Source of the DNA: Actinomycetaceae bacterium
GTDB lineage: Bacteria; Actinomycetota; Actinomycetes; Actinomycetales; Actinomycetaceae
NCBI GenBank assembly: GCA_030538185.1
Contig: JAUNUK010000001.1
Location: 608,296-672,295 of the forward strand
Direction: 5' to 3'
DNA length: 64,000 nt
Shown here: positions 33,797 to 42,609 of the stretch, in pieces
Numbering within the stretch: position 1 is the first letter of the stretch
How the letters are laid out: every line of letters starts with the position of its first letter
Position numbers and translations under genes: made by a program
The notes under the pieces: model-generated
Told to the model about the DNA's origin: nothing
Database searches by the model: none
What the model saw: the letters and a program-made list of their open reading frames with translations, nothing else

Positions 33797-35488
33797 GTGG
33801 CAAATCAGGAAGTCCCTACGGGGCCAACAGCGCAGGATATAACCGTCGATCTGCTTGTAGTCGGGTCAGGAACGGGCATGGCAGCCGCCTTGGCAGGAAA
33901 GACTCAAGGGTTATCGACTCTCATAATTGAAAAGTCAGAGTATGTCGGGGGCTCGACAGCCAAATCGGGTGGAGCATTCTGGGTTCCACCCAATCCCATT
34001 TTGAAGCGCGAAGGTGCTGGGACCGACAAAGAATCTGTCCAAGCCTATATTGACTTCTTGTCCAAAGAGGACTCATCCCAAGCCCGGAGGCGCGCTTTTG
34101 TTGAGCACGGTCACGAGGCCGTGAGCCTGCTAGAACACATGACCCCCTTAAAATTCTTTTGGGCGAAAGGCTACTCCGACTATCACCCTGAGAAACCTGG
34201 CGGCAGCGCCTTAGGCAGGACGTGTGAGTCCCACCCCTTCGATGTTGCACGTTTGGGAGAAGAACGTTCCCGGCTGCAACCCAGCGGCATTGAGGCACCG
34301 GTCCCTATGCCGGTAACAGGCGCGGATTATCGCTGGTTGAACCTCATGATGAGGGTGCCGACGAAGGGCTACTCTCGACTTTTTATGCGTCTGGGCCAAG
34401 GACTAGGAGGCAAAGTAGTCGGGCGAGAATACGCCGCAGGTGGCCGCGCTTTGGCGGCGGGTTTATTCGCCGGGGTTATCGAAAACGACATTCCTGTTTG
34501 GACCCGAACAAGCCTCGTTGAACTAGTGGTTGAAAATGGCCGCGCAAGCCGGGCAATCGTCGAACAAGATGGGCGCAAGGTTACCGTCACCATTGGAAAA
34601 GGTGTGGTCTTGGCTGCCGGTGGTTTCGATCACGACATGGCAATGCGCAGGCAGATGCAGTCACCAATCTTGCAAGATGACATCGGACTGGGCGTAACGA
34701 CGAACACAGGTGACGCAATCAAGGCGGCCCAAGCATGTGGCGCAGATATTGACTTGATGGAAGAGGCCTGGTGGTTTCCTGCTTTCGATGGACTCAAAGG
34801 ACAAGACCCCCTGCCTTTGTTGGCAGAAAGGTCACTGCCAGGGTCTCTCATGGTCAATAGCCAAGGTGAGCGCTTTATCAATGAAGCCACTGATTACATG
34901 ACCTTTGGCCAAAAGGTTCTCCAATTGGCTCGTGAAGGGAAACCAGTAGGTGATATGTGGCTGGTCTTTGACCAGAAGTATCGCAATAGCTACATGATGG
35001 CTGCCGGGATATTCCCTGGAGCGCCAATCCCTGCTGCTTGGTACGAGCAAGGAAGTGCGGCACGAGGGAGTACCCCAGAAGAACTGGCTGCGGGCATGGG
35101 CGTCCCCCCATCAAAGCTCAGGAGCACCCTGAAGAGGTTTAACCAGCTGGCACGGATGGGAGAAGACCACGACTTTGGTCGAGGAAACAGCGCATACGAC
35201 CGCTATTACGGGGATCCAACCGTGAGCCCCAACCCCAATCTGCGTCCCCTGGGAGCAGGCCTTTATGCAACCCGGGTTGTCCTTTCCGACCTGGGCACCT
35301 GCGGTGGCCTGGTTGTTGATGAACACGCTCAGGTACTGGACACATCCGGTAACCCGATAAAGGGCATGTACGCCATCGGCAATAACGCTGCCAATGTCTT
35401 TGGTCGCACCTACCCAGGAGCCGGTGCCACCATAGGGCAAGGCCTAGTATTCGGCTTCATCGCAGCAAAACACGCCGCCAAAAACTAG
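33797..35488 (+). CDS. 3-ketosteroid dehydrogenase/fumarate-reductase-type flavoprotein
   Basis: Protein of 563 residues; GTG start with GGAGG 6 nt upstream. FAD motif LLVVGSGTGMAAALAGK (19-35), then IEKSEYVGGSTAKSGGAFWVP. The C-terminal FAD box has GGLVVDEHAQVLD, GMYAIGNNAAN and YPGAGATIGQGLVFGF. The layout matches 3-oxosteroid 1-dehydrogenases (KstD) and related FAD-dependent oxidoreductases. No other steroid genes are nearby, so the substrate is open; it could also be a fumarate- or urocanate-type reductase. First chromosomal gene after the element border. Confidence 0.8.
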   Translation: MANQEVPTGPTAQDITVDLLVVGSGTGMAAALAGKTQGLSTLIIEKSEYVGGSTAKSGGAFWVPPNPILKREGAGTDKESVQAYIDFLSKEDSSQARRRAFVEHGHEAVSLLEHMTPLKFFWAKGYSDYHPEKPGGSALGRTCESHPFDVARLGEERSRLQPSGIEAPVPMPVTGADYRWLNLMMRVPTKGYSRLFMRLGQGLGGKVVGREYAAGGRALAAGLFAGVIENDIPVWTRTSLVELVVENGRASRAIVEQDGRKVTVTIGKGVVLAAGGFDHDMAMRRQMQSPILQDDIGLGVTTNTGDAIKAAQACGADIDLMEEAWWFPAFDGLKGQDPLPLLAERSLPGSLMVNSQGERFINEATDYMTFGQKVLQLAREGKPVGDMWLVFDQKYRNSYMMAAGIFPGAPIPAAWYEQGSAARGSTPEELAAGMGVPPSKLRSTLKRFNQLARMGEDHDFGRGNSAYDRYYGDPTVSPNPNLRPLGAGLYATRVVLSDLGTCGGLVVDEHAQVLDTSGNPIKGMYAIGNNAANVFGRTYPGAGATIGQGLVFGFIAAKHAAKN

Positions 35489-35590
35489 CAAGAAACACAA
35501 CTGAAAAACCAAAACCAGGTGCCACAGTCCGCGAAGACCGCCCTCGGAAATCCTTGGTGGGTTGAAAGAAGTGAGCTTGCGCAGAAACAC

Positions 35591-36664
35591 TTAGCCGTAT
35601 TTTTTGATGAGCTGGGCTAGGCGTATGTGTGCAATGAAACTTGTGTGCATCCTTTTGGGGGAATGAAAGTTCAAGATTAGGTGGCTACGCTGCTGGGGGT
35701 AGTAAAACATGTGTGTGGCGGTGTAGCCAATGCCTCCCATTGGCTCAGGGTATGCGCGAAGCAGCGGTGAGAACCCGGAAAAACGCAGTGTGGCCAGTCC
35801 TGTCCCGTAGTGAATGCCGGGCCTTAGTCGATGCCGCGGTCTGCTCATATATGCCACCCACCTGCGATCACACAGCTTTCCTTCATGTAGCTCGTGTTGG
35901 AACCTGACAAGTTCTGTGGCAGTTGACACGCCGCCGAAGCCGCTTTCCCACGTCAGGTTTTTGCTCAAGTCATATCGGTCATCACGCCCAGGTTTGAAAA
36001 GCCAGATTTCGGCAAGTTTGTTCGCAAGTTCATCAAGGGTGTCGGGTTGGGCATGAACCCATCTTGCAGACTCAGTCATCTCACACGGCTCGAAGATGCG
36101 AGCCCGAAGCTGCCTACCAAAGTCCTGTCCACGTGCCTCTTCCAGGATGCGCATCAGCAGAAGGTAATTGGTGTCGCCATAGGCAAAGCGCTCACCTGGT
36201 TTGCTCAGGGCAGGCAAGTGCTCAACTTCACGCAACAGTTCGGAAATCTTCCACGGGTGTTTCGGCGCTGATTGCATCAGATTCAGGGAACATTTTGTCT
36301 GGTAACCACGCGGCGGGAAGATGACGTCAGGCAGCCCAGATGTGTGCGATAGAAGGTGTTGCACCGTAAGGTCTCGCGCCACGTGTGTGCCAGGAGCTTG
36401 GGGAATCAATGCCAAGTCGTCGGCAGGCAATAATTCGCCAATTGGTGTGTCAGGGTCGTATTGCCCCTCATCGAAGAGCTGCATGATGAGAGTCGCTATG
36501 AATACCTTGTCGATGCTGGCGATCCAGAAGGGCTGGTCAGGATCCCCCACTGAAAACTCGAACTTTGGCCCACTTACAAGGGCTGTTGGGGCTGTCGGGT
36601 ATGTGCGGTTTTTGCTGCGTTGAAGCCGCTTTATCTGTGCGTTAATGCGTGAGTCAAGGGTCAT
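35591..36664 (-). CDS. Serine hydrolase of the beta-lactamase/class C family
   Basis: Protein of 357 residues; GGGAGG lies before the ATG. No clear signal peptide, so it is probably cytoplasmic. The SxxK nucleophile motif is ASIDK (near residue 50). LLSHTSGLPD and FAYGDTNYLLL follow; the usual YxN is YGD here, an odd feature that may alter activity. The C-terminal HxG-like segment is not obvious. It is divergent from a PadR regulator with palindromic operators between, so it is probably the regulated target. Substrate unknown (esterase, peptidase or amidase). Confidence 0.75.
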   Translation of the reverse strand: MTLDSRINAQIKRLQRSKNRTYPTAPTALVSGPKFEFSVGDPDQPFWIASIDKVFIATLIMQLFDEGQYDPDTPIGELLPADDLALIPQAPGTHVARDLTVQHLLSHTSGLPDVIFPPRGYQTKCSLNLMQSAPKHPWKISELLREVEHLPALSKPGERFAYGDTNYLLLMRILEEARGQDFGRQLRARIFEPCEMTESARWVHAQPDTLDELANKLAEIWLFKPGRDDRYDLSKNLTWESGFGGVSTATELVRFQHELHEGKLCDRRWVAYMSRPRHRLRPGIHYGTGLATLRFSGFSPLLRAYPEPMGGIGYTATHMFYYPQQRSHLILNFHSPKRMHTSFIAHIRLAQLIKKYG

Positions 36665-36681
36665 GTCTGCCTCCCGGAATG

Positions 36682-36709
36682 TATCTACTAGATATGTCTA
36701 TCAGATAGA
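36682..36709. promoter_or_regulatory. Tandem palindromic operators of the PadR gene
   Basis: Two perfect 13-bp dyads: TATCTA-C-TAGATA (36682-36694) and TCTATC-A-GATAGA (36697-36709), centres 15 bp apart, in the 77-bp divergent gap. The second overlaps the region where the -35 of the PadR promoter should be, consistent with autorepression and control of the hydrolase. Confidence 0.65.
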
Positions 36710-36741
36710 TATTTACCTCGTCAAGCGCTAGACTCTTGCGT

Positions 36742-37260
36742 ATGGCTTACGTAATTCTTGGTCTGCTAATGCTTTGGCCACAAAGCCTCTATGAGCTGAC
36801 CAAAAGCTTCGAGGCAGGTGTCTCGCTTTTTTACAGCTCAAGCACTGGCAGCATAAAACGCGCGCTCGACCGCCTACTTGCCGACGACATGATCAAGGTC
36901 GAATCAGAGGGCGGGCCTCGCGGTAAGCGCATCTATGCACCCACCGACACTGGTCGAACAGAGTTTCGCACATGGATGCTTGAGGAATCACACAAAGGGA
37001 ATCCAGAAACTTCTATGTTGGCGCGCACCTACTTTTTGGGGTTGTTGCCCCCAGAGGAACGTCAACACGTGGTCGACAGCATCCGCAGACAGATTCAGGC
37101 GGGTCTTGCAGAGCTTGAACAAGTTGAAGAACTGGTCCTAGCAGCCGATGTGCCCGAACATTTCAGTGACGTTGCCCGCTACCAAATGGCGACGCTGCAA
37201 TACGGCTTAATTTCCCATCGATCCGCCTTGACCTGGGCAAAAAAGTACCTACAAGGCTAA
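36742..37260 (+). CDS. PadR-family transcriptional regulator
   Basis: 172 residues from the ATG at 36742. TAGACT at 36729-36734 puts the transcript start on or next to the ATG, so translation is probably leaderless. The N-terminal winged helix has AYVILGLLMLWPQSLYELTK, SSSTGSIKRALDRLLADDMI and the wing GGPRGKRIYAPTDTGR. The C-terminal helical domain (90-172) is of the Vir/PadR-2 dimer type. Confidence 0.87.
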   Translation: MAYVILGLLMLWPQSLYELTKSFEAGVSLFYSSSTGSIKRALDRLLADDMIKVESEGGPRGKRIYAPTDTGRTEFRTWMLEESHKGNPETSMLARTYFLGLLPPEERQHVVDSIRRQIQAGLAELEQVEELVLAADVPEHFSDVARYQMATLQYGLISHRSALTWAKKYLQG

Positions 37261-37404
37261 GAACACATTGCTCTTGCGGCAAGAATTTTTCCGAGGGCGG
37301 TGTTGTCGTGGGTGTGGTGGTGTTTTCGCTGTGACATCAGGGGCCTTGGCGGCGTTATGGCGCGCATGGCAGCGTGGAATTGGACACTGGCATAGACTGG
37401 CCGC

Positions 37405-38379
37405 ATGGAATACAGGAACATAGGGGCCTCGGGCCTGATGGTGTCGGTTGTGGGTTTTGGGGCAAATAATTTGGGACGCAAGGGGGCTCCAACCGAAGAT
37501 GTAGAAGGCGCGACCAGAGCTGTGCGTCACGCCCTCGACCTTGGGATTAACTTCTTTGACTGTGCTGATTGCTACGGAAAAACCCCGGGCCTGGCAGAAA
37601 CCTACCTGGGTAAGGCCCTGGGCAAAGACCGCGACAAGGCCGTGGTGGTGACCAAGTTCGGCATGGACATGCAGGGCGTAAACGGCGAAGACTACGGGGC
37701 CAGAGGCTCGCGCAGTTACATTATGAAGGCCGTGGAATCCTCCCTCAAGCGCCTGAACACCGACTATATTGACCTGCTGTATTATCATTCGCCAGACGGC
37801 ATCACCCCGATTGAAGAAACCCTTAGCGCCCTGGATGCGCTTATCAAACAGGGCAAGGTCAGATACATTGGCTCATCCAACTTCGCCGGGTGGCAGATAG
37901 CGGATGCGGCACATACGGCGGCAGACATGGGCGTTGAACCCTTTATTGCCTGCGAAAATCACTACAATCTGATCGACCGTCGCGCAGAACTTGAAGTCAT
38001 CCCTGCCGCTGAACACTTCAACCTGGGTGTTATTCCGTACTTTCCCCTGGCCAATGGCCTGTTGACCGGCAAATACGCTAAAGGTAGCGCCCCCACGGGT
38101 TCACGCCTGTCGCACACGAAACAAGACTTACTGGACAAGACCGACTTTGACCAGCTGAACCGCTTCGCCGATTTCGCCAAGGAACGAGACCTCACGCCCG
38201 TACAGGTCGCCTTTTCTTGGCTGGCCAGCCGCCCGCAGGTATCGTCCGTGATTGCCGGTGCGACCACGCCCGAACAGTTGGAAGACAATGCCACGGCAGT
38301 GTGTTGGTGGCCTACACCGGAAGACGAAGCCGCCCTCGGAAAAATTTTCCCTAAACCAAAGCGGATTGCCCTTTTTTAG
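37405..38379 (+). CDS. Aldo/keto reductase
   Basis: Protein of 324 residues with the TIM-barrel AKR signature: catalytic Asp52, Tyr57, Lys84 and His128 (FFDCADCYG, VVTKFG, LLYYHSPD). NADPH-site segments GSSNFAGWQI and SSVIAGATTPEQL follow. TAGACT at 37393-37398 is exactly 7 nt before the ATG and there is no Shine-Dalgarno, so the mRNA is probably leaderless. Physiological substrate unknown. A CCGAGGGCG word in reverse orientation lies near the end of the gene (38331). Confidence 0.88.
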   Translation: MEYRNIGASGLMVSVVGFGANNLGRKGAPTEDVEGATRAVRHALDLGINFFDCADCYGKTPGLAETYLGKALGKDRDKAVVVTKFGMDMQGVNGEDYGARGSRSYIMKAVESSLKRLNTDYIDLLYYHSPDGITPIEETLSALDALIKQGKVRYIGSSNFAGWQIADAAHTAADMGVEPFIACENHYNLIDRRAELEVIPAAEHFNLGVIPYFPLANGLLTGKYAKGSAPTGSRLSHTKQDLLDKTDFDQLNRFADFAKERDLTPVQVAFSWLASRPQVSSVIAGATTPEQLEDNATAVCWWPTPEDEAALGKIFPKPKRIALF

Positions 38380-38427
38380 GATTATTCTAAACCCCTTAAT
38401 ACCGCTTAGGATTTGGGTGGTGTTGAG

Positions 38428-38474
38428 CTGAATGATGCCACGGCTTGCCAAAACCGTGGTGCCCCTCAGTTTTA
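38428..38474 (+). terminator. Hairpin with T-run between the reductase and permease genes
   Basis: GCCACGG (38437-38443) pairs with CCGTGGT (38454-38460). Outer CTGA (38428-38431) and TCAG can extend it across mismatches, and TTTTAG follows. It is either the terminator of the reductase gene or an attenuator in the permease leader. Confidence 0.45.
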
Positions 38475-38510
38475 GCGCGCCATGACCCATGCCCAACAAA
38501 GGAAACATGA

Positions 38511-40001
38511 ATGTCGGCAACAAAAGCCCCTGAAATAGATAAACCAGACCTTCAACACGGGTTGAAACGCCGGTTGACCAGCCCTCAGGTCGCCATGATT
38601 GCCCTGTCTGGGGCGCTAGGCACGGGGCTGTTCCTGGGGTCCTCCAAGACGATTGCCCTGGCGGGACCAGCAACGGTGGTGTCGTTTATCCTCTCTGGTT
38701 TGTGTGCCTTGGCGGTTGTGTGGGCATTGGCTGAGGTTGTTACTGTGCACCCGGTTCCTGGGGGGCATGGCGCGGTTGCCGCGTCCTATTTGGGGCCTTT
38801 GGCTGGCTATATTGCTCGCTGGAACTTCGCGGTGACCATGATGTTGGCGGTCGGCGCAGAGGTTGTGGCATCGGCAACCTATTTGCGCTACTGGTTCCCT
38901 GATTTGCCTTTGTGGCTGGGAACCGCCCTGTGTTCTAGTGTGATTGTCGTGTTGAACCTGGCTTCAGTCCACCTCTATGGGACCAGCGAGTACTGGTTTT
39001 CCATGATCAAGGTAACCGCGATCATCGTTTTTATTGTCCTGGGTTTCTATCTGATTTTCTTTGGCACAGATGCGACCGAGCCTGTGGGGTGGGGAAACCT
39101 GACTCAACATGATGGCTTTGCGCCCTACGGGATTATGGGTGTCTTGTCGGCCGCTGTGATTGCGGTTTTCAGCTTCGGCGGTATTGAAAACGTCTCAGTT
39201 GCAGCGGCAGAATCGCAGAACCCGCGCAGGGACGTCCCACGAGCCGCGCACACAATGATTTGGCGCCTGCTGATTTTCTACGTCTTCGCGATCACTGTTG
39301 TGGTAACCCTGCAACCCTGGACACAGACCGCGTCTTCCGATGGAAGCATCGATAAGTCACCTTTCGTCTCTGTCCTAGAGATCCTGGGCGTTTCGGCTGC
39401 GGCGAATATTATGAACGCGATTTTATTGATTGCGGCATTGTCTGCTGCCAATGGCTGCCTCTACACTGCCTCACGCATGATTCACTCGCTGGCTGGCGAC
39501 AACCTGGCCCCGCGTATCGCAGAACGCACCAACGCTAAAGGGGCACCGCGAACTGCCGTGCTGTTTGCCACCGTGGGCATGTTTGCCGCTGCAGCAGTGG
39601 CACTCTTTGCGCCCGGCGAGGCTTTCGGCTGGTTTATGGGCGTTGCGACCATCGGCATCTTGGTCACTTGGGTGATGAGCATGCTGACGGTTATGGCTTT
39701 CCGCAAGAGGCGTGAAGAACTTGGCCTGCCGCATTCTCCTGCACGTCTGTGGCTGGTCCCTGTTATTCCGTGGCTGATTATTGCGGTATCTATCGCGGTG
39801 TACCTGGCCTTGTTCAAGCTCAGTTTCCCTGCCTTCGTCATGGGGATGATTTACGTGCCGACCTTGCTGATTTCTTTCCAGATCCTCAAGCGCATGGGCA
39901 AGGTGAAAGAGCCTGTCAACCTGGCGGCACTTGAACTTCAGGAACTGACCGAGGCCCGCATCCAGGACCGCGCCCAAGTATCCGGGGACTCAAAGTCCTG
40001 A
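38511..40001 (+). CDS. Amino acid permease, APC superfamily
   Basis: Protein of 496 residues with about twelve hydrophobic segments. The N-terminal LTSPQVAMIALSGALGTGLF with SSKTIALAGP is the amino-acid-transporter signature (GabP, LysP and CycA group). AAAESQNPRRDVPRAAHTMI is the conserved loop after TM6. The C-terminal cytoplasmic tail is hydrophilic. AAAGGAAA precedes the ATG. It imports an amino acid by proton symport; the substrate cannot be told from sequence. Confidence 0.88.
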   Translation: MSATKAPEIDKPDLQHGLKRRLTSPQVAMIALSGALGTGLFLGSSKTIALAGPATVVSFILSGLCALAVVWALAEVVTVHPVPGGHGAVAASYLGPLAGYIARWNFAVTMMLAVGAEVVASATYLRYWFPDLPLWLGTALCSSVIVVLNLASVHLYGTSEYWFSMIKVTAIIVFIVLGFYLIFFGTDATEPVGWGNLTQHDGFAPYGIMGVLSAAVIAVFSFGGIENVSVAAAESQNPRRDVPRAAHTMIWRLLIFYVFAITVVVTLQPWTQTASSDGSIDKSPFVSVLEILGVSAAANIMNAILLIAALSAANGCLYTASRMIHSLAGDNLAPRIAERTNAKGAPRTAVLFATVGMFAAAAVALFAPGEAFGWFMGVATIGILVTWVMSMLTVMAFRKRREELGLPHSPARLWLVPVIPWLIIAVSIAVYLALFKLSFPAFVMGMIYVPTLLISFQILKRMGKVKEPVNLAALELQELTEARIQDRAQVSGDSKS

Positions 40002-40051
40002 CACCGCAAAGGCCCACCACGCAAACCATAGCGTTACACGATCGGACACAC

Positions 40052-40846
40052 ATGCCTGCACCTACCTTTGACATGCCCAAGGACCTGGGCAACATCCAGT
40101 TGGTCGCCTTTGACCTAGATGACACGCTCGCGCCTTCAAAGTCACCTCTACCGGCCCCAATGGCCAGGGCTCTTGCGCAGCTCATGGACCTTGTCCCGGT
40201 TTGTATTATTTCGGGGGGACAGTTTCAGCAGTTCCAAACGCAGGTCCTGGACCACCTTCCGGCCAGCGTCAACGCCAGTGCACTTGAAGGCCTGCACTTG
40301 ATGCCGACCTGTGGTACCCGCTATGTGCGTTACCAGGGTGGCGCTTGGCTCGACATTTATGCCCATAACCTAACAAGTGACCAGCGTGCCCGCGCAATCA
40401 AAGCTGTGAAAACCTCTGCCGAAAAACTTGGCCTTTGGGAGGCCAAACCTTACGGTGAGATCATCGAAGACCGCGGCTCGCAGATAACCTTTTCGGCCCT
40501 CGGGCAAGAGGCTCCTCTCGAGGCCAAACGCGCCTGGGACCCGGATGGTTCCAAAAAAAATGCACTGCGTCAGGCCACTCAGGATATGTTGGAGGACCTG
40601 GAGGTGCGTTCAGGGGGTTCGACATCGGTTGACATCACCGTCAAGGGTATCGATAAGGCCTACGGCATGAATATCCTTGTCGAACGCACGGGTATTGCGC
40701 CTGAACATATGCTTTTCATCGGGGACCGCCTGGACGTACAGGGCAATGACTACCCGGTGGTTTCAACGGGCATAGCCTGTGTGGCCACAAGCGGGTGGGA
40801 GCAGACCGTGGACCTCATAGAGACGTTCATCCAACAGCGCGGGTAG
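40052..40846 (+). CDS. HAD-IIB family phosphatase (phosphomannomutase-like)
   Basis: Protein of 264 residues. Motif I FDLDDTLAPS (Asp21, Asp23), motif II CIISGG near residue 54, a C2B cap with EIIEDRGSQITFSALGQEAP, and motif III/IV IGDRLDVQGNDYPV with the acidic pair. The cap sequence recalls eukaryotic-type phosphomannomutases, but many HAD-IIB proteins are sugar-phosphate phosphatases. The stop overlaps the convergent SpoU gene by 20 bp. Confidence 0.78.
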   Translation: MPAPTFDMPKDLGNIQLVAFDLDDTLAPSKSPLPAPMARALAQLMDLVPVCIISGGQFQQFQTQVLDHLPASVNASALEGLHLMPTCGTRYVRYQGGAWLDIYAHNLTSDQRARAIKAVKTSAEKLGLWEAKPYGEIIEDRGSQITFSALGQEAPLEAKRAWDPDGSKKNALRQATQDMLEDLEVRSGGSTSVDITVKGIDKAYGMNILVERTGIAPEHMLFIGDRLDVQGNDYPVVSTGIACVATSGWEQTVDLIETFIQQRG

Positions 40847-41735
40847 CCCAGCAGGCCACCGCACAGGCGGCAGCCACATTCAGCGAATCCACGTCCCCAC
40901 GCATGGGTATGCGCACCACGTGGTCGGCCTTGGCCACGACGCGCGCAGACAGACCGTCGCCTTCAGTTCCAGCTATAAGGGCAACCTTGGAGCTGGGGTC
41001 AGCGGCTATAGTTTTTGCGAAAACATCCAGGTCAATGGCGTTATTGTCGAGGGCGAGGGCGGCCAGTTGGTAGCCTGCTTCTTTCAAGGCAGCTGTATTA
41101 GGCCATAACTCCAAACGGGTCCAAGGTACTTGAAAAACGGTTCCCATCGAGACGCGCACAGACCTGCGATACAGGGGATCAGCACAGCCTGGAGTCACCA
41201 AAACGGCATCGAAGCCGATGCCTGCCGCACTTCGAAAAGCCGCCCCCACGTTGGTGTGGTCCACCAGGTTTTCCAAAATGAGGATACGGCGTTGCCCGGA
41301 TTGACCTGGTTGATCAAGTTGACCAGGCTGCCCCGCTTGTCTTTGTGCGTCAAGGCTGGTCAAAAGGTCTTTAACGCTGGGTAATGCGGGGCGGTGCATG
41401 GCCGCAATCGCGCCTCGGTGGACATGGAAACCCGTGATGTTTTGGACGGTTTCTTCTTCGGCCACCAAGACAGGAATAGGGCCTCCATCTGGGCGATAGC
41501 CCGTGACCTCTAAAGTTTCTAACAGTTCCTCAATGGCGGGCAGCCAGCGTTTAGCCAACAACAGCGAGCGCGGTTGATGCCCTGCAGCCAGCGCCCTGGA
41601 AATGACCTGCGTGGATTCTGCGATATAGAGGCCAGCGTCAGGTTCCATTTTCTTGCGCAGCGCCACGTCTTTGAGATGCAGGTAGTCACAAAGTAAGTCC
41701 GGGTAGTCCTCAAGGGACGAAACGCTGAGTTGCAC
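40827..41735 (-). CDS. TrmH/SpoU-family RNA 2'-O-methyltransferase
   Basis: 302 residues from the GTG at 41735, chosen because CACAAT (41742-41747, minus strand) lies 7 nt before it (leaderless) and the family begins with a short substrate-binding domain. Knotted methyltransferase motifs: ILENLVDHTNVGAAFRSAAG, IAGTEGDGLSARVV, RIPMRGDVDSLNVAAACAV. Between the two domains is a Gln/Gly/Pro insert (QPGQLDQPGQSGQ) with repeated DNA. It methylates a ribose in rRNA or tRNA; target unknown. Confidence 0.85.
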   Translation of the reverse strand: MQLSVSSLEDYPDLLCDYLHLKDVALRKKMEPDAGLYIAESTQVISRALAAGHQPRSLLLAKRWLPAIEELLETLEVTGYRPDGGPIPVLVAEEETVQNITGFHVHRGAIAAMHRPALPSVKDLLTSLDAQRQAGQPGQLDQPGQSGQRRILILENLVDHTNVGAAFRSAAGIGFDAVLVTPGCADPLYRRSVRVSMGTVFQVPWTRLELWPNTAALKEAGYQLAALALDNNAIDLDVFAKTIAADPSSKVALIAGTEGDGLSARVVAKADHVVRIPMRGDVDSLNVAAACAVACWATRAVG

Positions 41736-41900
41736 CAGACCATTGTGCCCTAGCTGCCGAGTGTTGTGGACCTCGCCCTCGGAAGTATCCACAGGGGAGC
41801 CAGGCAAAACTTATCCACAGCTGAAGAGGTTAGGACTAAAACAGTATCCGGGGAGGTGTGAGCATTTAAACACAAAGCAAGCACCGACAGTGAGGACACC

Positions 41901-42581
41901 ATGACCAAGACAAGAACCAAGCCCCGCACACAAACACAAGAAGAAATGTGCGCATTAGACGAGGAAACATCGCGTCCCAAACGTTTTCATGCCCTGATAG
42001 AAAACACCCGGCAGGTTTGTGAGGCCCTCGGGCAGAACACAGACCCCAAAGACTACCTCTATGGCCCGCGTGCTTGGACCTTGGATACGGGGGTGATGGA
42101 AACGGTCTTGCCCTTTACGTTCTGGAAGCGTCTGGGCACTCAAGGTTTAGAAGCATTTGAGGCAGGCGCTCATATCAGTGACTACACGCCGTTTGTGGGT
42201 TTAGGAGCACAAGCAGCCCAGCGGTTACTTGAAATACTTCCCGAGGGCGCACATAAAGACACCCAGAACTTTGGGCCCCAACTGGGGGAGTTGCTGAGCA
42301 TAGTTGCAGCCCACCCTGGAACAGTCGGGGTTTCGGGATATATTATCGGTCCACAGAGAGTCGATGAACGCCTCAGCGTAGAAACACTGATAGTCATCGG
42401 CTATCCCGAAGTATTGGCCCAATCGGGGGATGAAAACCCGGGTGTCGTGGATGCTATGGCGTGGATGGAGATCAAGACCGGGCTAGGGATTGTTACCGAG
42501 GTGTCCATGCCGGATGAAATCTGGGTCGCACCTTGCCCTTGGGATCCAGAATCCTTGGCATGGCACCTGTGGTGGGACTGA
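41901..42581 (+). CDS. Hypothetical 226-residue protein
   Basis: GTGAGGA precedes the ATG. The N-terminus is basic and Thr-rich, then an alpha/beta region (WTLDTGVMETVLPFTFWKRL, SIVAAHPGTVGVSGYIIGPQ, LSVETLIVIGYPEVL) and a Trp-rich end (WVAPCPWDPESLAWHLWWD). No membrane helix. I do not recognise a family. It lies just upstream of pyrD; the pyrD promoter appears to begin in the short gap after it. A CCGAGGGCG word is inside (42241). Confidence 0.75.
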   Translation: MTKTRTKPRTQTQEEMCALDEETSRPKRFHALIENTRQVCEALGQNTDPKDYLYGPRAWTLDTGVMETVLPFTFWKRLGTQGLEAFEAGAHISDYTPFVGLGAQAAQRLLEILPEGAHKDTQNFGPQLGELLSIVAAHPGTVGVSGYIIGPQRVDERLSVETLIVIGYPEVLAQSGDENPGVVDAMAWMEIKTGLGIVTEVSMPDEIWVAPCPWDPESLAWHLWWD

Positions 42582-42609
42582 CCACAGCCGGAGTGACTAC
42601 AGTAGGGGT

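Noticed and set aside
37291-37299. CCGAGGGCG as a transcription terminator signal
   Set aside because: Most copies lie inside genes, single, without an inverted partner at hairpin distance.
38380-38510. Riboswitch in front of the amino acid permease
   Set aside because: One hairpin with a T-run is visible, but I cannot match it to any known riboswitch; terminator or attenuator is the safer call.
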